Numbered from the stretch's first letter, positions 53,103 to 62,630 are shown. The stretch: 64,000 bases of DNA from Thioalkalivibrio sp. ALJ12 (GCF_000378305.1 NZ_KB899540.1:67924-131923); one strand, 5' to 3'. Numbers and translations are program-made. Notes: a model not told the origin generated them from the sequence alone.

Positions 53103-54077
53103 TCAGCTCGACCCGGATGGTTCCGAGGGTGCCTGCGGGGCGGGGAACAGGCGCGGCATCCAGCGCAGGTAGCCGAGCATCCCGAACAGCTCGACCAGCG
53201 ACTGCAGCACGATGACCATGACGGCCGCGTGCAGGGCCTCCGGCAGTGCCAGCGCCACCGGCAGCACGACAAACGAGTTGCGCGTACCCAGGCTGAACGC
53301 CAGTGTGCGCCCCTGCTCAATGGGCAGGGCGAATACCCGGGCCAGGGCCCATGCCAGTGCGGCCGCCCCGACCAGAAACAGCAGGTACACCGGGATCACC
53401 CCCAGCAGCTCCCGCCCGCCCTCGAACACCACCGGGGCCTCCGCCAGCGCGATCAGCCCCACCACCAGCGCCAGCAGCGGAACGGTGGCGACCCCGAAGC
53501 GGTTCTGCCAGACCTGCACACGCCCCCGCACCCTGAGCGCCTGCTCCAGCAGAACGGCCGCCGACAGCGGCAGCCCGATCAGCAGCGCCGCCGCGGCGAA
53601 CACGGTCGGCGACATAAGGCCCACGGTCTCGCCCGGCCCCAGGATGAGGGCCAGGTACACCGGCAGCATCAGGAATTGCGCCGCAAGACTCACCGGCGCA
53701 AAGGCCGCGGCACGCGCACTATCGCCCCCGCCCTGGCGGGCAAAGGCAATGAACCAGTCGGTGCAGGGCATCAGCAGCACGAGCAGGATGCCCAGCCGTA
53801 TCGCCGGGTCGTCCGGGGCCAACGGCAGCAGGGCGATCAGCAACAGCGGCACCAGCACGAAGTTCCCCACCAGTGCGGCCACCAGGAAGCGGCGATCGTT
53901 AAAGGCGAGCCGGATCGCCTCCCAGGGGATCTGCGCAAAGGTGACAAACAGCAACAGCCCGAGCGCGATCCATACCCAGGCGGTCAGCCCCTCGCCAAGC
54001 CCCGGCCAGAGGCTGGCCAGGACGAGCCCCAGCACAATCGCGGCGAGATAGACCCAGACCTGAAGACGTTCCAGCAT
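53103..54077 (-). CDS. SBF/ACR3-superfamily transporter, arsenic-resistance type
   Basis: A 324-residue, ten-helix transporter of the bile-acid:sodium symporter/ACR3 superfamily. The stretch LLVLLMPCTDWFIAFARQGG is typical of a bacterial branch usually named arsenic resistance protein. The cysteine in PCTD matches the residue needed by ACR3 for arsenite. It is divergent from ArsS, which supports an arsenic role, but no arsR or arsC is nearby. Confidence 0.8.
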   Translation of the reverse strand: MLERLQVWVYLAAIVLGLVLASLWPGLGEGLTAWVWIALGLLLFVTFAQIPWEAIRLAFNDRRFLVAALVGNFVLVPLLLIALLPLAPDDPAIRLGILLVLLMPCTDWFIAFARQGGGDSARAAAFAPVSLAAQFLMLPVYLALILGPGETVGLMSPTVFAAAALLIGLPLSAAVLLEQALRVRGRVQVWQNRFGVATVPLLALVVGLIALAEAPVVFEGGRELLGVIPVYLLFLVGAAALAWALARVFALPIEQGRTLAFSLGTRNSFVVLPVALALPEALHAAVMVIVLQSLVELFGMLGYLRWMPRLFPAPQAPSEPSGSS

Positions 54078-54191
54078 CCCGCTACGGTATCAGAACCCCA
54101 CCCGCCGTCCGGCTTCGTTGTCGGCGGCGCCGCGACCGGTCAGGCTTAGGGTGTTGCTTTGCGTACGTATCCGCACCGTGCAGGGGATGTG

Positions 54192-55151
54192 ATGATCCAG
54201 CAGGAGCCTTTGGTGGCCTACCACGATTTCCCGCCCCTGACCCGGGCGCGGCTGGAGACCCTGCAGGCCAACCTCGGCTATGTCTGCAACCAGACCTGCT
54301 TTCACTGCCATGTGAACGCCGGGCCGAACCGGCGCGAGATCATGCCGCCAGAGGTGATCGACGAACTGCTCGCCTGCTGCGATCGCTGCGACGTCCAGAC
54401 CCTGGACCTGACCGGTGGCGCCCCGGAACTGAATCCCGGCTTTCGCGACCTGGTCCGCGCCGCCCGCCAGCGCGGGATACACGTGATGGATCGCTGCAAC
54501 CTGACCATCCTCGGTGAACCCGGGCAGGAAGATCTGGCAGCTTTTCTGGCCGAACAGGGCGTCGAGATCGTGGCCTCGCTCCCCTGCTATCTGGAAGAGA
54601 ATGTCGATGCCCAGCGAGGCGACGGCGTGTTCGAGCGAAGCCTCGCCGGCCTGAAGCAGCTCAATGCCCTGGGCTACGGCGACCCCGGCAGCGGGCTCCG
54701 CCTCAATCTGGTGTACAACCCGCAGGGCCCCAGCCTGCCGCCGCCACAGGCCGAACTGGAGGCCGCCTATCACGAGCATCTCGAGCGCGAATACGGCATC
54801 CGCTTCAACGCGCTGTTCACGATCACCAACATGCCGATCCACCGCTTCGCCAAGACTCTTGCGCGGGAAGGCCGTTACAACACGTACATGCAGACACTGC
54901 GAAACGCCTATCAGTCGTCTAACCTCGCAGCCGTCATGTGTCGGACACTCGTCTCGGTCGACTGGCAGGGGTACGTGCACGACTGCGACTTCAACCAGAT
55001 GCTGGAGTTGCCCCTGGGGGCCGGTCGGGGCCGTCGCGTGTACATCGGCGAGCTGACGCCAGAGCACCTGGCGCAGGCACCGATCGCGGTCGGCGACCAT
55101 TGCTACGGGTGCACGGCCGGCCAGGGCTCCAGCTGCGGCGGGGCGCTGTAA
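54192..55151 (+). CDS. arsS: ArsS radical SAM protein (arsenosugar biosynthesis type)
   Basis: A 319-residue radical SAM enzyme with the cluster motif CNQTCFHC (C32, C36, C39), the family stretch NAGPNRREIM and LDLTGGAPELNP, and a C-terminal Cys-rich tail (CRTLVSVDWQGYVHDCDFNQ, CYGCTAGQGSSCGGAL). It resembles ArsS, which acts on methylated arsenic in oxo-arsenosugar formation. Some relatives carry selenocysteine in the tail, but here all are ordinary cysteines. No arsM is in the window. AGGGG precedes the ATG. Confidence 0.85.
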   Translation: MIQQEPLVAYHDFPPLTRARLETLQANLGYVCNQTCFHCHVNAGPNRREIMPPEVIDELLACCDRCDVQTLDLTGGAPELNPGFRDLVRAARQRGIHVMDRCNLTILGEPGQEDLAAFLAEQGVEIVASLPCYLEENVDAQRGDGVFERSLAGLKQLNALGYGDPGSGLRLNLVYNPQGPSLPPPQAELEAAYHEHLEREYGIRFNALFTITNMPIHRFAKTLAREGRYNTYMQTLRNAYQSSNLAAVMCRTLVSVDWQGYVHDCDFNQMLELPLGAGRGRRVYIGELTPEHLAQAPIAVGDHCYGCTAGQGSSCGGAL

Positions 55152-55244
55152 AGGTAACGGAGCGGTGAGGGCTCCGGGCGTCAGCATCCGGAGGTCCATT
55201 CGTTTCGTTATAGTGGGGGCCGGACCCAATTCATCGGGAGACTC

Positions 55245-55742
55245 ATGAATCGCCCGCCTCATTTCAATTTATCGGCGCGGGCCGAAGATGTGCTCGGCTG
55301 GCGCGAGTGGGTCGGCCTGCCGGATCTCGGCCTCGGAGCCATCAAGTGCAAGGTGGATACCGGCGCGCGCAGCTCCGCGCTGCATGCCTTCTATATCGAG
55401 AGTTTCACCCGCAACGGGCGTGAGTGGGTGCGCTTTGGCATCCATCCCTATCAGCAGGATGCCGAGACGGAAGCCTGGTGCGAAGCCCCGGTACTGGATG
55501 TCCGGAACGTCACCGACTCCGGCGGCCATACCGGCGAGCGTTACTTCATTGCCACCCGCGCAAAAATCGGTGATCGAGTGATCCCTCTGGAACTCTCCCT
55601 GACCAGCCGCGATACCATGCGGTTTCGTATGCTGCTCGGGCGCGAGGCCATGCGGGGTCGCTTTCTGGTCGACCCCCAGGCCTCGTTCCTGCTCGGGCGT
55701 CCCGCTCCACATCTTGCAACACCGGAACCCACGCCCGAATGA
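55245..55742 (+). CDS. rimB: Retropepsin-like RimB family protease
   Basis: A 165-residue protein of the RimB/DUF785 (ATP-dependent zinc protease) family, with the aspartyl-type motif [13 protein letters not shown] (D38-T39-G40) and the end block [13 protein letters not shown]. In Pseudomonas, RimB trims the glutamate tails that RimK adds to ribosomal protein S6. The stop overlaps the rimK start (ATGA). The GGGAG ribosome site is good, and a TATAGT at 55209 may be a -10. Confidence 0.9.
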   Translation: MNRPPHFNLSARAEDVLGWREWVGLPDLGLGAIKCKVDTGARSSALHAFYIESFTRNGREWVRFGIHPYQQDAETEAWCEAPVLDVRNVTDSGGHTGERYFIATRAKIGDRVIPLELSLTSRDTMRFRMLLGREAMRGRFLVDPQASFLLGRPAPHLATPEPTPE

Positions 55743-56644
55743 AGATCGGAATCCTCTCGCGCAACAGCAAGCTCTACTCCACCCGGCGCCTGGTCGAGGC
55801 CGCCCAGGAACGCGGCCACGAAATCCGCGTGGTGGACCCGCTGCGCTGCTACATGAACATCACCGCACACAAGCCCCAGATTCACTACAAGGGCGATGTG
55901 CTCGACCAGTTCAACGCCGTCATCCCGCGTATTGGCGCCTCCATCACCTTCTACGGTACCGCGGTGCTGCGCCAGTTCGAGATGATGAGCGTCTATCCGC
56001 TGAACGAGTCGGTGGCCATCTCGCGCTCGCGCGACAAGCTGCGCAGCCTGCAACTGCTCTCGCGCCGCGGCATCGGGCTCCCGGTGACCGGGTTTGCCCA
56101 CTCCCCCGATGACATCGACGATCTGCTGGCCACCGTCGGCGGCGCGCCTGCCGTGATCAAGCTGCTGGAGGGCACTCAGGGGCTGGGGGTCGTGCTGGCC
56201 GAGACCAATCAGGCAGCGGAGAGCGTAATCCAGGCCTTCATGGGTCTGAAGCAGCACATCCTGGTGCAGGAGTACATCAAGGAGGCCAAGGGCTCGGACA
56301 TTCGCTGCCTGGTGATCGGCGACAAGGTCGTCGCCTCGATGAAGCGCCAGGCGAAGGAAGGCGAGTTTCGCTCCAACCTGCATCGCGGTGGCAGCGCGAG
56401 CCTGTGCCGCATCACGCCCGAGGAGCGGGCCACGGCGGTGCGCGCGGCCAAGGTGATGGGGCTGAACGTCTGCGGCGTGGACCTTTTGCGCTCCAACCAC
56501 GGCGCGGTGGTGATGGAGGTGAACTCCTCGCCGGGGCTGGAAGGAATCGAAAACGCCTCCGGAAAGGACGTGGCCGGCATGATCATCGACTTCATCGAGA
56601 AGAACGCCAAGCCGAACCGCACCAAGACCAAGGGCCGTGGCTGA
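55739..56644 (+). CDS. rimK: Ribosomal protein S6-L-glutamate ligase
   Basis: A 301-residue ATP-grasp ligase that adds glutamates to the C-terminus of ribosomal protein S6. Family marks are [20 protein letters not shown], the ATP loop [34 protein letters not shown] and [12 protein letters not shown]. It is translationally coupled to rimB before it and to the aspartoacylase-like gene after it. In Pseudomonas, RimK activity responds to c-di-GMP; this window also encodes two diguanylate cyclases, but not beside it. Confidence 0.96.
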   Translation: MKIGILSRNSKLYSTRRLVEAAQERGHEIRVVDPLRCYMNITAHKPQIHYKGDVLDQFNAVIPRIGASITFYGTAVLRQFEMMSVYPLNESVAISRSRDKLRSLQLLSRRGIGLPVTGFAHSPDDIDDLLATVGGAPAVIKLLEGTQGLGVVLAETNQAAESVIQAFMGLKQHILVQEYIKEAKGSDIRCLVIGDKVVASMKRQAKEGEFRSNLHRGGSASLCRITPEERATAVRAAKVMGLNVCGVDLLRSNHGAVVMEVNSSPGLEGIENASGKDVAGMIIDFIEKNAKPNRTKTKGRG

Positions 56645-57714
56645 TGGCCACGCCCCGGGCCGACCGGAACGACCCGATCACGATCGGCGGGACGACCGTC
56701 CGCCCGGGTGAGCGCCGCACGGTGGAACTGCAGCTCGGCGCCCTGTACACCCACACCCCGACCAATATGCCCGTGCAGGTGCTCTGCGGACGACGCAAGG
56801 GGCCGGTGCTGTTCATCAGCGCCGCCATCCATGGCGACGAGATCAACGGCGTGGAGATCATCCGCCGCCTGCTGAAGATCCCGGCACTGCGGCGCATGCG
56901 CGGCACGCTGCTGACCATTCCCGTGGTCAACATGCACGGCTTCATCAACCAGAGCCGCTACCTGCCCGACCGCCGCGACCTGAATCGCTGTTTCCCCGGC
57001 TCGCCCAAGGGCTCGCTGGGGGCCCGGGTCGCACGGCTGTTCATGCGCGAAATCGTCCACCGCAGCACCCACGGGATCGATCTGCATACCGGGGCGATCC
57101 ATCGTTCCAACCTGCCGCAGATCCGGGCCAACCTCGACCACCCGGAGACACAGACGCTGGCGCGCGCATTCGGCGCGCCGGTGATCCTGAATTCCGCGCT
57201 GCGCGACGGCTCCCTGCGCGAGGCCGCGGCGGAGCGGGACACCCCGATCCTGCTGTACGAGGCTGGCGAGGCACTGCGCTTCGACGAGCTGTCCATCCGC
57301 GGCGGCGTGCACGGGATCATCGAGGTCATGCGGCATCTTGGCATGCTGCCGGCGAGCCGGCGGCGCACCCCGCGCGAGCCGATCATGGCTCGCACCAGCG
57401 GCTGGGTACGCGCCCCGCAAAGCGGCATCCTGCGCAGCTTCGTCCGTCAGGGCGACCGCGTGGTCCGCGACCAGACGCGCCTGGCGATCGTCTCCGACCC
57501 CTTCGGCGAGACCGAGACCGAGGTCCTCGCCCCGGCCTCGGGGATCATCATCGGCCAGCTCAACCTGCCGCTGATCAACGAGGGCGATGCCCTGTTCCAT
57601 ATCGCCCAGTTCAACCGGACCGATCTGGCGGTGGAGCGCCTGGAGACCTTCCAGGAAAACCTCGAGGCCAGCGACTACCCCTACGCCGACGCCCCGCGCC
57701 CGGAAACGCCCTGA
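56644..57714 (+). CDS. Succinylglutamate desuccinylase/aspartoacylase family zinc peptidase
   Basis: A 356-residue M14-type zinc enzyme with ligands in AAIHGDEINGVEI and the DLHTG motif (GIDLHTGAIHR). A C-terminal biotinyl/lipoyl-like beta domain follows (about 255-335). It overlaps the rimK stop by one base. In this family the substrate is an N-acylated or gamma-glutamyl amino acid. Next to rimB and rimK it may trim glutamate tails or process free gamma-glutamyl products; this is inference from context. Confidence 0.88.
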   Translation: MATPRADRNDPITIGGTTVRPGERRTVELQLGALYTHTPTNMPVQVLCGRRKGPVLFISAAIHGDEINGVEIIRRLLKIPALRRMRGTLLTIPVVNMHGFINQSRYLPDRRDLNRCFPGSPKGSLGARVARLFMREIVHRSTHGIDLHTGAIHRSNLPQIRANLDHPETQTLARAFGAPVILNSALRDGSLREAAAERDTPILLYEAGEALRFDELSIRGGVHGIIEVMRHLGMLPASRRRTPREPIMARTSGWVRAPQSGILRSFVRQGDRVVRDQTRLAIVSDPFGETETEVLAPASGIIIGQLNLPLINEGDALFHIAQFNRTDLAVERLETFQENLEASDYPYADAPRPETP

Positions 57715-57790
57715 CGTTCACACTCGCGGGGGATCAAAACCCGCAGCGGTCGCGTCTAGGAACTGAACCTATTCCATTAGAACCCTGCCC

Positions 57791-59131
57791 ATGATCCGTC
57801 TGCCCCTGTGGCTCAGTGCCCTGCTCCTGACTGGCGCCCTGTGTGCCAGCCCCGCCCTGGCACAAGAGCTTGCCGAAGAGACCCCGGACGATGCCCAGAC
57901 CGGCGCGGTCTCGGCCGCCACCAGCATCGATGCGGGCGGGGCCGAGATCCCGGTCGAGCGCTACCCCGCCGATGGCGAGGCGGTGCTGCTGTGGTTCCCG
58001 TCCGAGCACGGGCTGCTGGACGGCCACCGGCAGCAGGCCCTGGCGCTTCAGGCTGCCGGCGTCGAGGTCTGGCTGGCGGACCCGTTCGCCGGGCATTTCC
58101 TGCCGGAGGCCGCCTCCAGCTTCGACGAGATGCCGATCGAGACCGTGGGCGACCTGATCGAGGCCGCACACGCGGAGGACGAGCGTGCGGTGTTCGTGTT
58201 CGGCAATGACCGCGCCCTGCCCTGGCTGCTCACGGGCCTGTATCACTGGCAGGAGGAGCACCCCGAGGCAGAACACCTCGCGGGGCTGATCATGATGAGC
58301 CCGTACCTGCATACCGGCGTGGACACCGACGAGGCCGAGATGCAACCCATCGTCGGCGTCACCAACCTGCCGATCTACATCATCCAGCCGATACTCTCCC
58401 CGCAGTTCCAGCACCTGGGCCTGATCCGTTCGACCCTGAGCGACGGAGGCAGCTCCGTCGGGGCGCGCCTGCTGCCCGAGCTGCGTGACCGGTTCTTCTT
58501 CCGCCCCGATGCAATGGAGGCTGAACTCCTGGCACGCGAGATCTTTCACCAGGAGCTGGTCTACGGCATGGACCTGTTGCGTCGCCTGCCGGCCGCGCGC
58601 ACCGCCGCCGCATCCGACGACCTGGACCTGAGCGTGAACACGCCCACCGGCGGCGACGTCCAGCTGGATACGCTGGACGAACCCGTCACGGCGCCCGAAC
58701 TGGTCCGCCCGGACCTGGCCGGCGAAGAGCACCGTCTGGAGGACTATCGTGGCGAGGTCGTGCTGATCAACTTCTGGGCCAGCTGGTGTCCGCCCTGCGT
58801 GCACGAAATGCCGTCGATGCAGCTGCTGGAAGACGAGCTGCGCGAAAAGGGCTTTCGCATCCTCGCGGTCAATCTTGGCGAGGACGAAGAGACCATCCGG
58901 GACTTCATCGAGAACGAGGTGCAAACGGAGTTCACCATCCTGCTCGATCCGGACCAGGAGTCGCTGAACGACTGGCGCGCGATGGCCTACCCCACCAGCT
59001 ATGTCGTCGACCGCGAGGGCAACCTGCGCTACTACCTGTTCGGCGCGATCGAGTGGACCGAGCCCGGCGTCGTCGACCAGATGCGCGAACTGCTCGAGGA
59101 AGACTACAGAGCCCTGGACGGCGACGATTAG
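57791..59131 (+). CDS. Secreted alpha/beta-hydrolase-like/TlpA thioredoxin fusion
   Basis: A 446-residue protein with a signal peptide (1-25, ending PALA). Residues about 45-270 look like an alpha/beta-hydrolase fold, but I find no GxSxG nucleophile elbow, so it may be a non-catalytic binding domain. Residues about 305-446 are a TlpA/ResA thioredoxin domain with WCPPC (C333, C336) and the cis-proline region AYPTSYVVD. It should act in periplasmic disulfide or haem/copper-centre reduction. The fusion is unusual. It is convergent with a sulfatase-like gene. Confidence 0.82.
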   Translation: MIRLPLWLSALLLTGALCASPALAQELAEETPDDAQTGAVSAATSIDAGGAEIPVERYPADGEAVLLWFPSEHGLLDGHRQQALALQAAGVEVWLADPFAGHFLPEAASSFDEMPIETVGDLIEAAHAEDERAVFVFGNDRALPWLLTGLYHWQEEHPEAEHLAGLIMMSPYLHTGVDTDEAEMQPIVGVTNLPIYIIQPILSPQFQHLGLIRSTLSDGGSSVGARLLPELRDRFFFRPDAMEAELLAREIFHQELVYGMDLLRRLPAARTAAASDDLDLSVNTPTGGDVQLDTLDEPVTAPELVRPDLAGEEHRLEDYRGEVVLINFWASWCPPCVHEMPSMQLLEDELREKGFRILAVNLGEDEETIRDFIENEVQTEFTILLDPDQESLNDWRAMAYPTSYVVDREGNLRYYLFGAIEWTEPGVVDQMRELLEEDYRALDGDD

Positions 59132-60723
59132 TCCGGATCAGGTGCCGCCCCGAACGCCTCGCGCAGCCACTCGCGCAGGGCGTCAAAGCCATGCTCCGCC
59201 CGCTCCGAGGGCGGCTGCATGCCCGGGACGAACCCGTATTCGCGAAACGGCTCCAGCAAGGCCGGATCGCCGCTGATGACGTGCACGGGCACGGCCCAGC
59301 TGGCGTCCTGACCAGTCACCAGGGCGGCCGGCTGGTGATCGCCCAGCATGAAAAACAGCGTGTCCTCGTCCGCATACCGCGCCGCATAGCCCCCGGTCAC
59401 CTCCAGCGAATAGCGCACGGACTCCGCGTAGTACTCGCGCACGCGATCGAAGTCCCGCCACAGCCCCTCTGGTGTCGGCCCTTTGCCTGCCCACTCGTCG
59501 AAGACCGCGCCGTCCCCGACCGCCTCCCAGTCCTCCAGCACCGGCAGGATCGGGGTCCACGGCGCATGCGAACTGATCAGGGCCAGCATCGCGAATACCG
59601 GGCGTTCCGAGGGCCCGCGGATCTCGCGCTCGAAGAACGACCAGGTGTACTGATCCGGCATGGTCACCCAGAAAAACGGCGGCCCGGCGTAGTCGAACCC
59701 GTACTTGTCGACGATCCGGTCCCAGCGAAACCACTGCCCCTCCGGCCAGTCGAGCTGGATCGCCGGGGCCAGCATGGTCGTCTCGTGCCCGGTCGCCTGA
59801 AAGTCCTGCACCAGGGTGTCGCGGGTCTGCGCCTGCAGGGCGTCGTAATGTCCGGCGTAACGCACCTGCAGGCCCGTGAGCAGCGAGGCCTGCGCCAGCC
59901 AGGACTGCCCCCCGGCGATCGGGGCCTCCAGTACACCGGTCACCACATGCAGGTTCGAGGCCTCAAGCTGCTCGCCAATGGATTCGAGACTCGGCACAAT
60001 CACCGGGGCATAGCGCTCGCCGAACACCGCCGAGACCCCGTAGGACTCCACCAGCCCCAGGATCACGTCCACGTCACCAAGACCTGGCAGAGGGCGCCCC
60101 TCGGCCTGCTCGCGGGTCTGTGCCAGGCGCTCGCGAAACGCCCGGTTCTCCGCCAGCGCCTCCTGCCCGGCCACGATCTGCTCCTGGACCGAAACGAGCC
60201 CGGGCGCGGCCGTACCCGGCGGTGCCGCACCCCGTGCGGAGACGACCGCCCCCACCAATCCAAGCGTGAGCAGACCGACCGCAACGGACAGGGGTACTCG
60301 GCGCAGACGCTCCGGATGCGCGGTCAGCGCGAACAACCCGCGGCCCGCGCCCGCGATCACCGCGACCAGCCCCACGATCAGGACACCGGCCAGCGCCACG
60401 GTGGCCCAGACATCCAGGTTGCCGGTCACCAGCCGGTAGACCGCGTCCAGCAGGATCCAGTCCTGCATTACGTTCAGGGGGCGCACCAGACTGACGCGGG
60501 TCAGGGCATCGAACAGCGCCAGCATCACCAGCGCCAGCAGAACGAATCCGGCCAGCCAGGCCAGCGCGCGCGCCATCCGCCCAGAGGGCAGCAGCGCAAA
60601 CAGCCCGACCAGCAGGACCGCCTCCCAGGCCAGCCAGTGCGGGCCGATACCCGCGTACCGGGGCACATCCAGTCCCAGCAGCACGAGGTTGAGTGCCGCG
60701 AGGGTCAGCAGCAGTCGAATCAC
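59128..60723 (-). CDS. Sulfatase-like membrane protein
   Basis: About 531 residues from the GTG at 60723; an ATG at 60762 lies inside the repeat end at 60741-60769 and would add 13 residues. Four N-terminal helices (to about residue 155) are followed by a periplasmic alkaline-phosphatase-fold domain. GQSWLAQASLLTGLQ holds the likely nucleophile Ser, and MLGDHQP the metal-site Asp-His. This is the layout of LtaS/OpgB-type phosphoglycerol transferases or phosphoethanolamine transferases. The true substrate is unknown. Confidence 0.82.
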   Translation of the reverse strand: MIRLLLTLAALNLVLLGLDVPRYAGIGPHWLAWEAVLLVGLFALLPSGRMARALAWLAGFVLLALVMLALFDALTRVSLVRPLNVMQDWILLDAVYRLVTGNLDVWATVALAGVLIVGLVAVIAGAGRGLFALTAHPERLRRVPLSVAVGLLTLGLVGAVVSARGAAPPGTAAPGLVSVQEQIVAGQEALAENRAFRERLAQTREQAEGRPLPGLGDVDVILGLVESYGVSAVFGERYAPVIVPSLESIGEQLEASNLHVVTGVLEAPIAGGQSWLAQASLLTGLQVRYAGHYDALQAQTRDTLVQDFQATGHETTMLAPAIQLDWPEGQWFRWDRIVDKYGFDYAGPPFFWVTMPDQYTWSFFEREIRGPSERPVFAMLALISSHAPWTPILPVLEDWEAVGDGAVFDEWAGKGPTPEGLWRDFDRVREYYAESVRYSLEVTGGYAARYADEDTLFFMLGDHQPAALVTGQDASWAVPVHVISGDPALLEPFREYGFVPGMQPPSERAEHGFDALREWLREAFGAAPDPD

Positions 60724-60740
60724 GGGCGGACGGGCATTAG

Positions 60741-60769
60741 GGAAACACTGATCAATGTACACGCTCGCG
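60741..60769. repeat. Solo terminal repeat of the MITE family
   Basis: 29 bp identical to one end of the 39052-39317 element (GGAAACACTGATCAATGTAC then ACGCTCGCG), preceded by TTAG. No second end lies nearby, so it is a relic or a recruited end. It holds the stop codon of the cytochrome b561 gene (60754-60752) and a possible start of the sulfatase-like gene. Confidence 0.85.
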
Positions 60770-61345
60770 CTGCGGGGAACCGAACGTCATCCGCTGCAGG
60801 ACACCATCCCGTCGCACACGCCAGTGGTACAGGGCCGCCGAGATATGACCCAGTGTCAGCACCAGAAGGGTGATCCCCAGGATCTGGTGCCAGGCGAACA
60901 GGGTCTCCGACAGCGCCTCGTTTTCCGGGAACAGCCCCGGCAGGATCAGCGGACCCAGCTGCACCGGGTAGCCTCCGGCGGCCGTGGCCCACCAGCCGAT
61001 TACCGGCATCACGATCAGCAGCAGATACAGCAGCCCGTGGACCGACTCCGCGGCAATGCGCTGAGCCGGCGGCAACGCGACCGCGTAGGGTGGTTTGCCG
61101 TGACGCAGGCGCAGGCCCACACGCACCAGCATCAGCAGCAGCACCAGCACGCCGAAGCTCTTGTGCCAGGTGTAGATGGTGTCGGTCGTGCCTTCGCCAA
61201 AGCGCTCCTGGAGACCCTCGAAGCCATACCAGCCAATGGTCCCGCCCAGCGCCAGCGCACCCAGCACCAGCACGGCGACCGCCCAGTGCACGATCCGCTG
61301 GCTCAGGGCGTAACGCGGCCACACTCCGGTATTGTCCGTCTCCAT
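60752..61345 (-). CDS. Cytochrome b561
   Basis: A 197-residue, four-helix di-haem cytochrome b of the CybB type. It may pass electrons between quinone and periplasmic partners. Haem-ligand histidines are in SQRIVHWAVA, IYTWHKSFG, AESVHGLLY and FAWHQILG. The ATG at 61345 has GGGAG six bases upstream. The last codons (QRERVH-stop) are read from the MITE-end repeat at 60741, so the natural C-terminus may have been altered. Confidence 0.92.
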   Translation of the reverse strand: METDNTGVWPRYALSQRIVHWAVAVLVLGALALGGTIGWYGFEGLQERFGEGTTDTIYTWHKSFGVLVLLLMLVRVGLRLRHGKPPYAVALPPAQRIAAESVHGLLYLLLIVMPVIGWWATAAGGYPVQLGPLILPGLFPENEALSETLFAWHQILGITLLVLTLGHISAALYHWRVRRDGVLQRMTFGSPQRERVH

Positions 61346-61458
61346 CCCGCACTCCCGTTCGTGTATGCCCCCAACATGCCGCCCCCACAGCATGCCCGCA
61401 ACCCCAGCCCGGCTGACGATATCCCCCATTGGCCATACCGGGCCATTATGCTTTGAGG

Positions 61459-62184
61459 ATGCGATCCTCCATCCCCAACCCCACGCCGCTGACCGGCGTA
61501 CGCTGCCTGACGTTCGACCTCGACGACACGCTGTGGCCGGTGATGCCGGTGATCCACCATGCGGAGGCGCGCTTCTACGCCTGGCTGCGCGAGCACGCGC
61601 CGGCGGTCTGCGAACGCTTTGATCCGCAGGCCCTGATTGCTGAACGGGCCGCCTTCATGCGCGCGGCCCCGCAGAGCGAGCGCCACGACCTGACCGGCCT
61701 GCGCAAGCGCTGGCTGCGCCGGCTGGCCACGGATTGCGGCTGCTGTCCCGATCTGCTCTCGGGCGAGGGATTCGCGGTGTTCTGGCATGCGCGCAACGAG
61801 GTGACGCCCTTCCCCGAGGCGGATGGCGTGCTCGCCACGCTGTCGCGTCACTTCCGGCTGGGCGCGATCAGCAACGGCAATGCCGATGTCTTTCGCACCC
61901 CCCTGGGGCGCCACTTCGACTTTGCGATCGCGGCGGGCGAGGCCGGCGCGGCCAAGCCCGACCCGGTGATCTTCGCCCAGGCCCGCGAGCAGGCCAGCGT
62001 CGAGGCCAAGCAGATCCTGCATGTGGGGGATGACAGCACCAGCGACGTCCTGGGAGCCCTGAACGCGGGGTTTCAGGCCGCCTGGTTCAATCCCGACGCG
62101 CTGCCCTGGGAACACGGGCGCCCCCGACCAATACTGACACTGGGCCGCCTGGGCCAGCTGCCGCGGCATCTCGGGATCGACTAG
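61459..62184 (+). CDS. HAD-superfamily phosphatase, YigB-like
   Basis: A 241-residue HAD hydrolase with motif I LTFDLDDTLWPV, motif II AISNGN, and motif IV LHVGDDSTSDVLGA. It resembles YigB, a flavin mononucleotide phosphatase in E. coli, over its whole length, including ERHDLTGLRKRWLRRL. A GAGG touches the chosen ATG, so the start is a little uncertain. It is divergent from the cytochrome b561 gene. Confidence 0.88.
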   Translation: MRSSIPNPTPLTGVRCLTFDLDDTLWPVMPVIHHAEARFYAWLREHAPAVCERFDPQALIAERAAFMRAAPQSERHDLTGLRKRWLRRLATDCGCCPDLLSGEGFAVFWHARNEVTPFPEADGVLATLSRHFRLGAISNGNADVFRTPLGRHFDFAIAAGEAGAAKPDPVIFAQAREQASVEAKQILHVGDDSTSDVLGALNAGFQAAWFNPDALPWEHGRPRPILTLGRLGQLPRHLGID

Positions 62185-62210
62185 GCGTCTATCGCCGCAG
62201 CCCCACCCTC

Positions 62211-62630
62211 TCAGTCGGGATCGACGCGGCCGCGCAGGGCCTTCTTGCGGCCACGGTGGGTCTTGCCCTCTAGCCGACGCAGCTTGGAGGCACGTGTGGG
62301 CCGGGTCGGCTTGCGCGTCTTGATCGGGCGGCCCGCCTCGCGCAGGAGCTCGGCCAGGCGCTCCAGCGCATCCTCGCGATTGGCCTCCTGGGCACGGTAC
62401 TGCTGCGCCTTGATCACCACCACGCCGTCCTTGCTGATGCGCTGATCACGGCGGCGCAGCAGGCGCTGCTTGTAGACCTCCGGGAGACTGGAGGCATGGA
62501 TATCGAAACGAAGATGGATGGCCGAGGCCACCTTGTTCACATTCTGCCCGCCCGCGCCCTGGGCCCGGATCGCGGTCAGTTCGATCTCGTCGTCCGGCAC
62601 CGTAACGCTGTTGGAGATACGCAGGGTCAT
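62211..62630 (-). CDS. arfB: Alternative ribosome-rescue peptidyl-tRNA hydrolase
   Basis: A 139-residue ArfB/YaeJ protein that frees peptides from stalled ribosomes. The catalytic GGQ motif is at residues 27-29 (GAGGQNVNK). The C-terminal basic tail (about 100-139, [20 protein letters not shown]) enters the mRNA channel in known members. The ATG at 62630 matches the family start; an in-frame extension to 62681 is not supported. A lipoprotein gene lies just upstream. Confidence 0.96.
   Translation of the reverse strand: MTLRISNSVTVPDDEIELTAIRAQGAGGQNVNKVASAIHLRFDIHASSLPEVYKQRLLRRRDQRISKDGVVVIKAQQYRAQEANREDALERLAELLREAGRPIKTRKPTRPTRASKLRRLEGKTHRGRKKALRGRVDPD

Noticed and set aside
54192-55151. 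Selenoprotein reading of ArsS past an internal TGA
   Set aside because: The frame ends at an ordinary TAA, with cysteines in the positions where some relatives use selenocysteine.
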